From Aptenodytes patagonicus (taxonomy: Eukaryota; Chordata; Aves; Sphenisciformes; Spheniscidae): DNA of 64,000 nucleotides. This document shows, one piece after another, positions 25,301-37,300 of this stretch. The translations under genes were made by a program, and so were the position numbers. The DNA is taken from assembly GCF_965638725.1 (NCBI RefSeq), contig NC_134951.1, positions 28,775,746 through 28,839,745 of the forward strand, written 5' to 3'. The notes under the pieces are model-generated. The model made no database searches, had not been told where the DNA came from, and was given only the letters and a program-made list of their open reading frames with translations. Position 1 is the stretch's first letter; every line of letters begins with the position of its first letter.

Positions 25301-28300
25301 GCATCACGTTAGCGTGACTAGACTGTTTGCAGTAACAAAACTAATTAGTGATGGGCTGACTCAGATGTCCCTGCACAGGACAGCGGTGTGACACGCACAC
25401 ACCCCCCCTATATATTTTCAGTTTCCTAGATAAAAACAGATGCAATAATGTTATTCCCACATTTATTAAATGGTTTGCACTTTACATATGAAAAACTTTC
25501 TGTATGCGCTTAAGTGTTATTGTAAGTAATTTAAGAGGAATTCAAAAAGCTGTTTATTTTTTCTGGTAATTTTTCTGAGTCTTTTATGACAGAGAAGTAG
25601 CAGACTTCAGCAAGTTTTAATTTTTTTAGTTATGCCATGGATGATTTGGAAGGCCATAAATAACATTAGTCTATTAAAATTATATTTCTATGCTAATATC
25701 TTCTAGAACTAGCTAAAATGCTTTTTTGGAGTGATTCACATGCTTTTCTAGTTCCATGCATTTGTATCAATTCAACGACCTTTTAAACCCTTTTAAAAAA
25801 AATAAAACGTTATTCTTTGTATCCTTTTATTTTTGCTGAATATAAAAGTCTTGTGATTAAAAGCATTGGTCTAGGACTTTGAAGACTTGTATACAAATTC
25901 CTCATAGAACACAGACTCCTTGTCTATAAATGTGAATATTAGCTCAGAGTGATTTCTGAAGACATATACGTAGTTTGGGGTACTCAAGTACTAGGGGTAG
26001 GGAACACAGTTTCAAGAGCTTAAGCTGGAATCGGTCTTCTCAGGTGCTTCTAATGATTTACAACTTTGCATCAACCTTTTGTGTATTTGTTCTTGTCCAT
26101 GAGATTGTTTGCTTTAGAGCATTTAAGCAGAAATATTTCAGTCATACCCAAATACGAAGCAGAGTTGTTCGCTTCCCCATTATCTGCCCGTGTTCTGCTG
26201 TTACTTTTTTCTCACAGTATTCCTCTATGCAGCTGTGAGAAACAAGAAAATATCTTTTTTGTTTTTCACTTGAAGTAGTGTTTCTGATTTAGGTTGTATT
26301 TCAGCGAATGCTCAGTCACCCACATAAATGTGAAAGTCTTACCTGTTGCATACCTGATTCTTGTTTCATTGCAAAAATTGTTCCCGTGTCAATTAAGATG
26401 ATGTATATTGTATTTTTTATAATTGATAAGAGACTGGAGTATCTTTTAATTACCAACTACTGGTCACAGTTGACCAAAAATTATAAACTCCCTGAAAAAT
26501 TCCTTCCTGACAGCTGCACCTCATCTCTCTAGTGAGTGAGGACTGCACCGACATCTGAGAGCAGGTTCAGAATTACAAGGAAAGACTCTGAAGAACAGCA
26601 AAAGTTATATGCATTTTTAAGTGAGCAAGAAAAAAGGATAAAAGCTGTCCTGTTATGACATCTGAAATGAGTGCTGTTTTTCCCATGCTTTTGTCAATAC
26701 AATGCTGGTTTGAAATTTTTTATCTAAAGGAAAGAGACAAATATTAGAATATTTCTTTTTCAGTCAGTGTGCGTGCATGTGCGTGCAATCCTCTACATGC
26801 ACGTGTACACACTGTGCTACAGAAAGCATGGTTTCTAGGTATGCATGCACGCACAGTATACATAGCAGTCTGGTACGGAGAGCCTTACTGGCATGAATTT
26901 GGAGTGGGCAGGTTACTCAAGGGAAGATCTTTGCTGAGATCAGAGAGGTACTTCATAAGAACAGATGTTTATTGGAAAGGTATTAGTTTGCATCAAAAAG
27001 CAGTTATTTTCCAAAGTGTTCTTGGAATAAAATGTTCACCTCTCCTCCACAGAGGTATTGCATGTTCTCATCTCCATCCTTACTTCAAGCAACTCAAGTC
27101 AACTAGTACATTAAGCTATTAGCATGCTTGGCACGTTTTTCAGGAGCAAATTTTCCAACAGAATGTGGCTTAATGTAAGTCCATGGGTGGTTTGGTCAGT
27201 GCTGTTTCTGCCTCTTGTTCCTTACGATTAGACAGGTTCTGGTTTTGGTGGCAAAACAAGTGAATTTTCCTCTCTACCCCTCACGTTTGCTAGCATATAT
27301 ACCCCTGAGGTATATACATCTATTCAGCACGGGAATGTTTTGTGGCTGCAAGGGCTTCACTGGCACAAATAGGCAGTGAATCTCTCAAAGAAAGCTACTG
27401 AAGAGCTGCAGTAGGTGCTCCTGAGACTTATTTTCTTCTTCCTCCATTCTTGAATCCAGGTGCCTGCTGTGGTGTTTTGGAAGAAACCCCCTTGCCCTAG
27501 TGGGAGCTTTGCATTTCTTGCAGGTGTTCAGCATGCTTCATGGTTAGATCTCTGATTATCATTACCCAGTGGGGGTGCATGTGTGTGAACCGGCATGCAA
27601 TGCACATCAGGAGGAATATTTTGTAGAAAGGGGAATGATTTCACATACATGAAGTTGTACAATGGAAGACTTGTGATAACATGTTTCTCTGCTACCCATT
27701 AATAAAACCCTATTAACTTGCCATGTTGGTCACTAGCTCAATTGAGTATAAAGAGTTCAGTTACTTGCACACTGATAACTCATTTATTTGAATAACTGTT
27801 CATTTTATTCGTTCATTAATGAGTGCTTCACATTATCCTTGTGAGGATGAGGAAAATGGAGAGGAGGAGGCCATGAGCATAGGGTGACAGTGCCCGTCTG
27901 TGGCTGAGGCGATGGAGTCTGGATTGCTGAACTATGTCCTGCAGCCCGGCTGTGTGTCTGCTCCTCCCCAGATGCATCCTGGAAGGGGCCTAGGACTCTG
28001 GTTTAAGAAAATATTATGAATACACTGAATAAACTTTTAAACAATAAAAATAAACTTTTACATTTAAATGGAAAGACTAGTAGATATCAAAGATGGAGCA
28101 TTATGATTATCTGATCTGACTTTATCACACAGACCAAATAATCTTCCCTGTGATTTTGCATAATTGCAGTATCAAATTGCAAATGATGAATTAATATGTC
28201 TCCTGTGGCCTTGTTGAGGAGCTGTATGCAGATCAGTGAAAGGTGATGCTAACTGCATGTACAAAAAAATAAAGTAAGTGTCATCAAGATCATTCTTAAA

Positions 28301-31300
28301 CTGTATGGCTTGTTGTTGTCTGACAAAGATGGTTATTCAGAATTCAGCTCACATAGAGACTACAAGATCAGTTTAGCAAAAACCTGGCAGAAAGAAATAA
28401 GAAAGAAATGTTTCTTTTAATTTTTAAACTTGTTTCTATTAATTTCCTTTCTTATTCATTGACTTGCTACTCCCTCAAATGCCTCACTATCTGTGGAAAA
28501 TTCACCTTCGAACAAGAACTGTCAGGTTTCTCTTAAAAAGCTTTTAGAGAGTTTCAAAATTGAAATTTTTTTAAAAAATACAATATTTTAAAGCATAGTA
28601 TCGCTACTGCAATTATAACTCTTTCAACTAGTAATAATTTTACTTGTAATTCCTCTCTTGTCTTATTTTTTTAAGTGCTGAGTTTGATCCAGGAATTAAA
28701 TTTTGTTTACTACCTTATTTAGTTCCAATTCACTATCCACTCCACTGGGGTCTACGAGAATTGTAAAATTACTTACCTGCTTCATTTCAGTTTGCTTCAC
28801 AGGAAGTTTGCACAGGTTTTTTTTAATTGCCTCCCTACTATTTCAGACATCGTGCTCCATATGGTAATGTGCATAAAAATTTGAATTTGTTTTCTTCCTG
28901 AAAAGCTGCACATAATTACTTATTAACTAGATTAATCTTATCTTTAGGACATTCTGCTGATGCTTTCAGACTAGTCTGCAATTATTTTTTCCTTTTTCAT
29001 CTAATCTGGAATAAATAATCTGGCATGCCAGGGTAATGGATTTCACCTGAGGATCTCAACATGATTTGCAGACAATAATTAATTAATTAGTTTCACAACC
29101 TGTCTTTAGAATAGGTGAAATTGAAATGCAGCCTGTCAGCACACAGTCATTAGCAACATGTTGCACAATTAACTATAGCTGCTCTGTAAGCAGGTGGTGT
29201 TATAACACTTCTCCTGAGTATCAGGCAAGGTTCCTGCTCAAGTGGCACCATGTTTAAAAAAATAAATAGCTAAAACCATCTGATTGGGTTGTTTACCTGG
29301 CATTCAGATGTAATTATGTGCCATGTGGACATACGCAGGCATACATTATGTCTGTAATATATATTGCAGAATAGTGATCTGACATCATTGCTGTTGCTTT
29401 TTTTAGCAACAAAAATGTTACTACAGGTATTTGTCCAGGCATGGTATTTTTACTTATAAATGCATTTTATTATGTCATGTAGCTGAACTGGAAAAATAGA
29501 TATATATGTAAGATATATATATAAGGTGAATAGAGAATTTGTCAGAGTTAAACCCTGAGGAAACTTCTCATTACTGCTTGAATTGAGCTCCTTAAACTGA
29601 ATTAGGTACATCTATAGGGTTTGAAATTAGTGGCAGTGAAGTAAGTAGCATCTGTAGCAGGAAGCAAAAGCTTTATTGTGAATATCATAACGATATGGTC
29701 ATAAAATGTGCAATAAAAGTGACGTATTTTAAAGTTTGCATAAAATGCGTAGGAATCCATTTTAAGCCCACATTCAGTATCCAAAATCATATTTTTTTTC
29801 CAATCTCAAATTTAACTGAGTTTGAAGTTCTTGGAAGAGGGAGGGAGGGACAGGAAGGGAGAAAGAAAGAATTAAGGGAGTGAAGGGGCAGAGGGAAAGG
29901 AGGGAGGAGAGAGGGAAGGAAAGGGGGAAGGGGGAAGGAAGGGGAAGGCAGTGAGAAAAGGGAGGGAGGAGGGTAACAGAAGTAGCCCATAATAATCTGT
30001 AAATTATAGTGGTTTTGCTTGCAGTTTTTTGACAGCAATATGAAAATCTTTAATATCATTAAGTCCTACAAGCTTCTAGAAATACATGCAATCAAAATGT
30101 TTTCACAGGACAACTGCTTTTAACATCTGGCCATTAACCAGTCCTTAAGTGTATATACCTCAGGTGTCTATAACTGACTCTTAATCACATGCATGAAGCT
30201 GAATACAAAAGCTGTAATCTTGAAAAAGGATGAAATAAGCAATATTTGAAAAAATGTTTTTTTCCCACTTAACCTTCCCTAAATAGATGATTAGCTTTTA
30301 TTTCTGTATTCATTGACTCTCGTGTTGGTTTTCCTTTCAGAAGTCAGGCTGAGCAACCAACTTGGTCATCAAGCTGTTTTTTGAATACTGGGCATAAGCG
30401 TTATTTCCCTGGTACTCAAAAGGTTAATTAGAAATGAACAACAGCAGAACAGGGAATTCCTTCGCTGTCTTAGGTGTAAACTATCTGGGTCTGCTAATGG
30501 CAGTTGTTGTAAAAAATATTACTCTATTGCAATGGACTGTAACGTTCCTTCTTAACCTTTTAAGACAAGGAGATTATCCCACTTCTTTCCAAAGACTAAC
30601 AGGAGCCTCTGTTGAGGACTGCTTTCTCCACTTTGGTATTACCTTCGCTATACCATGAACTAGGGGAGGTTTTTAACCAGAATTGGTTCTAGTCTCAGTT
30701 GGGGTTCTGTGGACATCTAACAATCTCTTCTGCAAGGACTTCCAATTTTTTTATTCCTCTTTTTCTTCTACATTTATCTCTGAGACACTTTCACTAGCAG
30801 TGTTCCTTAGGATTATGAAATCTACCTTTTGGAAGAAGAAGTTTTGAGTGTTTATAGAGGACTAACCTCCAACAACTAATGATACAATTAGGGCTTCTTT
30901 CTCAGTATTAAGTATAATCAGGTCATGCTCATTGGTCTGTAGGCTTCCACTAACTTCAAATCTAGCAATTGAGTATTTTTTTTAATTGGGCACTGCCATC
31001 CAAAATAGATTTGTTTTCTCTTGGGTGCAATGTCTTTTATGTTAGAAAATAATAATCTTCTAATGAAGTTCTGTTAAGTGCTACAAGGTCACCCTGGTAT
31101 AAGGCTCATGGACTTCCCACTACATGGCTTACAAGTCCTCCACAACTGTATGTTTTTATTTTTCCGCATACTAAAAATGTTTGATAGGCCGTCCTTGTGG
31201 ACTGTGGTTAACATACTGCATATAGGCATTCGAAAGCTCGTCTTTCTGAATCATAAGCAACTCTGAAACACATCAGGTTTATGTGCTGACTTGGATCCAC

Positions 31301-34300
31301 CAAAATCTTCTTGTGCTTAGAAACGTAGAAAATCAGTGTTTCCTGCTTTGAAACACTTATTTTTATCTACCTCCATTATTTTCCAGGGTCTACTATGGAA
31401 GCGCTGTTTCCATCTCTGTCTTAAGTCCCTGCCTTTCTTTTTTTATTCTTATGTGCTCAATGTACCTGTAGTACATATTCATTCCTGTAAGTAACAACAA
31501 GGGATTTCAGGCAGTAGTATACAATTGAACAATATAGTTATGTTTTATTGGAAATTTTTTGTCTGAAATATATATATATACACACACATACTAGCAGCAG
31601 CATTGAACCCTGTGCAGGATATTTTAAATATGTTGTTTATTTATAAAATATGCATATTAGATATTCAGCGCTTCCCATTTCATTTCAGAAACGTGTTTAC
31701 TATTAAGGTCTCAAAGATGACAAACGGTACACAGCTCTTGCATAAGCAGGGTTAAAAGCAAAATTATTCTTCCCAGTCTAGAAAAGTGGGTCATCTCTTC
31801 TTCCTATAGATCTGCCTTTGACTAAGAGAATCTTTCATTGTTTCCAAGTGTCTAATTAACAAATGCCAAAGTTGTCTGCTTTAAAGAAATGTGGCTTTTT
31901 TTTATAGTTTAAAGTCTACAGCCTATAAATGTTCATTAATCTTGTGGTTTTCTATACATTGTCTAGTGTTTTTAAATACGTAAACTCTCAGGAAGTGGGG
32001 CTCAGTGTTGACAATGTATTTATACAGGATTCTTGAGGAACTGAGTGGAGCAGTGGGAAGGCAGACTGACTCGGAACTTCATTCCATTCCCTGTCTGAGA
32101 AACCCCACCAAAATGTACTCTCTTAAAGGTGGCAAAAAACCTAAATCTTTTCAAGAATTGTTATTCAGATTAGCTTAAATCTCAGACATTTACTTTGACT
32201 CTTTGATAAGCAGCAAATTATTTTAAGTTTTCTTGAAGGAAATCTCAGAAAGAGCCCTCAGAAGTGTTGGCGTGCAGTCTAGTTTACCTTGGCATGAAGA
32301 ATATTTGTAAGCAGGAGCAATTTGAATGGACAATTTCAGTACATTTTTTAAAATGTTTTTGTCCCTTTGCATTCCCCTACCCCCCACCCCCGAGTTTGAG
32401 GTGGCCTTTTCTCATGTTCTTATCTGTGTATGGCAATTTATGGCAGCCATTCATAGTTTCAAGTATTGAAAGAGTTCTTAATTGTACAGTAATCAACTCA
32501 TATTTCCCTTGGCCAGTTAGAAGCTAGCCAGGAGCATCTAATGCTCTTACTAGTACTCCAGTTATTTGGTGAAGTCTCAAAACTGAGACTGGTCTCTGAG
32601 GTTGTCATATGAGGTTTTCAATCCTGCACGGCAGATCAAAAAGTAAAATTTATTAAGAGTTTAGTTCTAATTACTGTTGGCGCTTTTAAAAAAAATAATT
32701 AAGGCTTATCACATGGTTGTGCATTGTTTGTTTTTGGGCAGTCACTAAGTAATGCACACATGAATAAATGAGTACGTCTACTTACAAACAAATTTAAAAT
32801 AAAAAGTATAACATTATAATATTAATTCAATTAGCCTGAACATTCCCTAAATATTAAGGGATCTGGTGAGAACCCGCATATTAAAGCTGTTAATACTCTT
32901 TTAAATAAAAAATTATTTCTGAAGCAGCAAGTCTTTGAAATTCATCATAGAGAAAGACAAAGGCTAGAGAAGTACCTTTTATTTTTGTCATGAATTTCCA
33001 TTCTGGTATAGCTGAGTCGTAGGCTGTCAGAAATCCTGGCATTTCCTTTCTGTTTGCTTTCCTCAGGAAAAGCTTGGCAGCTTCCCAAAGTAACAACTGC
33101 GTAAGAACATTCTGAAGAGCTAAATACAAATATTAAAATCCTGCTACCCAACCAGCTGCAGCCCACATGGCACTGAGAACAGAGCAACGACATCAATGGC
33201 AAGAGAAGAAAGGGCAGAGTAAGCTCCCAAACACGTTCCCTCCATCATGCCAAGGATTTTCTGTGTTGCCTTATGTACTTCTCTGTAGGACCTCTGCCCG
33301 CTTCTGTTCGCAGTGACAGAACACAGCTTGCTTGTTAAATACCAAAAGCGGTTTAGTTATTGATGGGAGCATTGCAAGCAGAAAGGAAAGTGTTAAAATT
33401 TAACATTGTGAATGCTTGTTGCTTTAATCATGCATGATGGTTCTTTGCAGATTTAGGTAAATCTTTTCTTGTCTATGGTGCACCAGTCGCTGGGCAGCAG
33501 CCGTTTCTTTGCGGATCCTTTCTTCCAAGGGTTAGGTTTATAAATGCTTCTTGGAAAGTCCCCACAAAGAATCCCCAGAATATCCCTTTCCCTCCTCTTG
33601 TCTCCGTGACTTGCTGAAACTCAATTCTGCGTGTGCGGAAGTAAAGCTTCAGAGGAATTATCGCCTCTGCTGCCAGCCGCAGCGAGGTGGTGTCTCCTGT
33701 AATTCAGTCAGCTCAAGCTGAGTTCTTACTAATCCTTCAGCCAGAATAACAACTACCAAACCCATAGATACAGATCACATTTATAGAATTAATGTAGCTC
33801 ACTCCCATACGTTTTGCAAGATACTCACCTGTAAAATTTCCAGTTGCGTGAATTTGAAGAGGTAGCACTGAAGGTGTCATTTTAAGATGGTACATGTATG
33901 ACTTGCTAGCTCAGCCTGCAATAGCTTTCTGAAAGGTAATGCAGAAGGCTACTGTATATTCACTTTCAAGAGACAACAATCTTATCTGCACTTCAGAGAA
34001 CTTTTCTTTTGTGTTGGTTTTAGTTTCATTTGTAGAAGAGCTAATCCTGATCTTCTGATCTGCTTTTTAGAGACATGGTAAGCTGCACAAAAGTTGCCAA
34101 ATTGAGCAAAAGGCAGAATTGTCAAGTAGTTATTAGAAGATGGTACATTGTGAAAATTGGATTTTCCCGGTGCGTTTCAAAGTTAAATCACATCCTTCTT
34201 CAGTTTTCACTGCCGTATCATTCTTTGCTGCCAGAATCAGAACATTTTTCCCCGTTACTGATAGCTAGGAAGTTCCCCTACCACACATATTTCTTAAATG

Positions 34301-37300
34301 TCTTGGACAGAACAGATGAAGCTTCACCATGTGGGCTACACATTTAAACACAGTTAAACTATTTATATAGTGCTTTATGTGGTTGCCTGCATTAATAATT
34401 TCCTGAGAATAGTGACTCTTTTGAATTTTCATTGATGTTGAGCATGTAGTTAATTAAATTGCTTTTAAAGAATGCAATAATGGAAGAAAATTTTGAAGTA
34501 CACTGTATCATTATGGTCTGTTGCTCTCTGAATGCAGAGCCAAGTTAAATAAATTAAATATCATCTCAGGGAGACAGTTTTGGTGATAATATACTACAAG
34601 TAGTGACATGAACTTCATGGAAGTTGCGTAAGTGTAAATCATCTGATTATTTGTTCCATTACATTGCCACAGAAACTGTAGGAGAATGGATCATACTCAG
34701 ATGTTTGATTACTATTTGTATTATTGTATCTAGGCTCTATTTACAGAGGAGGGCTCCCCCCATTGTACTGCTCTTTGGCACTTTATTTCAAGACTTCTGC
34801 TACATTTGCTATGTGAGACCTCAGCAATTCAGCCAGCCCAAAGGTGACCTGAAATATTCAGGTGCAACTCACAATGCTTTCAAAGTATGTTTTGCAATGG
34901 AAGGATGTGTTGTGCAAAGCATTTCAGGGCTGTGTTCAATTTTGAAAATTAATATGAAATTAATGAACTATCATCTTAGAAGCACTCTGGTTTTAGCAAC
35001 AGTGCCAGAAAGTAATGATATGAGATGATTTATTAAGATGCTGCTAATACGAATTGCAGCAAGCATAAACTGGATCTAGACCCTCAACCATAAACAACAG
35101 CATAACATAATTAAAAAGCCCCACAATAATTTGTGGGACGTATTATATAGCTTAGTAGTGGGAAGACTGTCTGCATTGATCACAAAATTTGTCTCTCTTT
35201 CTTTTATGGTGCCTGAAACCCACGCAGTTAGTTTGCTGCCTGCCTCCTGTTGCTAAACAGCAAGGTATGCAGTACCGTATCTTCTTTTTGCACTGTTGCA
35301 AGTGTCGTGGCCTGCCTGCTCTCTGAGAAAGGCCAGATTCAGACAGGACCGAGCCTGTGCCACAAGGAGATTCTCTCCAAAACAGAGATCTGTGAAAAGG
35401 AATTTGACTGGAGTTACCAGGGAAAAGGTCAATGAAAATAGAGTTAACATTTCTCTCTGAAATGTGGTTCTTCGGTCTTGGGGTGAGGAAGGGTGGTGGC
35501 ATTCAAAAGCACTGCACAGCAATATGGATTTTTGTCATAGCATGCCCAAAGTAAGCCTCACGTAGCTTACAAGAAATCAATACTCTTGCAGTGTAGGGTA
35601 GGTCTTTAGCATTATTCCCTACTAGGTTCTTGAAATAATGGTAGGTGTCTCTTTAGTAAAGCCTGACCGAAGGAAGCAGTTGCATTAGAGGATTCCTCTT
35701 TTTTACTGTTTACAGCAAAGGAGGTGTTAAATGACACACTCTGCAAGATATCCCTTAAAGAATTATAGTTAGTGCTTGTGAAAGGAGTGAAGATACTGGG
35801 ATAATGAAACTGTCAGTAGTCCACAAAATAGACTTACAGAGCACTAGCAGTAAAGACCTTTAATTACATCTATGCCTTAATTTCAGTACACACCCATTAA
35901 AAGGGTTGATTTTGATGTCCTAAAACTGAGCAATGAAGATTAAAATCCATTGATTTTTCTTACCAAAATTCTTACCAAAAATGGGAGAAGTAAAGCAGAA
36001 AAACTCCTTTACTTCTCAGTATTCTTTATTTACAATCTCTGTTCATTTTCTTTAAGCCTCACAGCAAAGTTTATAATTACTACCAAGTATGGCAAAATTT
36101 GCTTGGATTTTGACAATGATGGGAGTGGATATCTCTGAGTCACTGAATTGCAGACTTGGTCAGTTGGAACGGACCTCAGGAGGTCTCCAGTCCAACCTCC
36201 TGCTTAAAGCAGGGCTAGCAATAGGCTCTGACCACGTTGCTCAGGGCTTTATCCAGTTGGGTCTCGAAAACCTCCAAGGATGGTGACTGGACAACGTCTC
36301 TGGGCAACCTGCTCTACTGCTGGGCTGTCCTTGTGAGAATAAGGGTTTTTCCCTATATCCAGTCAGAACTGCTCTTGTTTCAGTTTGACCATTGTCTCTT
36401 GTCCTGCCACCGCTGTGAAGAACCTGGCTTTGTCTCCTCGAGACCTTCCCTGTAAGGCACTGGGGACTGCTGTAAGATTCCCTGCAGCCACCTTTGCTCC
36501 AGACTGAACAAACCCAGCTCCTTCACATGCTCTTCACAGGGCAAGTGTTCCAGCCCTGAACATCTTGGTGGCCCTCCCCTGGACATGCTCAGGAGATGTT
36601 TAGTGATAGATGTATTTGTACTGTTGGGATTGGCAACTTCTTTCTATATAAGCCTTTGAATAGAGTTAGTTTCTGAAAGTGAGAACCATTTAAGCAAATA
36701 TAATGCATGTGAATGGGCCCAAACTAGTGATGCCTAGGAGCAACAACTGGCCCTGTAACATGACAGATCAACAGAATTGAGCATCAGCCTCCATTTACAG
36801 TCTCATAATGCCCAGTGTGGTGTCATGTTACCATGTACTTAAGCTCCTGTTTTGCAAGAATCTGCATAATTTTGCGGGAAATTTCAGCTATAGCTGTTTA
36901 TTTTAACCTTCAAAATATGTGTGTGTCTGTCTTTCATGAATCTTGTCACTAGTATTTTATGTAGGAGTGAGTCATTTCCTAAACTTGGAGATTATTAAAA
37001 ACTTCTAAAGAATGAAAAGAACTTTGTATTAAAATGATCTGATAGTTTAGAGATAATGAGTTTTAAAATGTTACTTAACTCAATACTGTGCAAATTAAAT
37101 AAAATACATCAGCTTACTGAAAAAATGTGTTTTAAAATATTTGCATAAAAATAGTGCTATTCAACAAAATTATACTTTTCTGCCTATACTTAAATGTTTC
37201 TAAAATGTTAAAGTAATGTGTGAAGCTTTAATTTTCTATTGCAAACCATAGTCTTAGTGTCAAGACAGTAGTAAGAATAATAGAATATGGCTCTACTGGT

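Noticed and set aside
26769..27122. 117-codon plus-strand frame with many Cys and His at its start.
   Set aside because: The residues come from a GTGC/TGCA-rich simple sequence. There is no splice context or domain.
29787..30059. 90-codon minus-strand frame very rich in Pro, Ser and Leu.
   Set aside because: It is the complement of the polypurine tract, so composition explains it.
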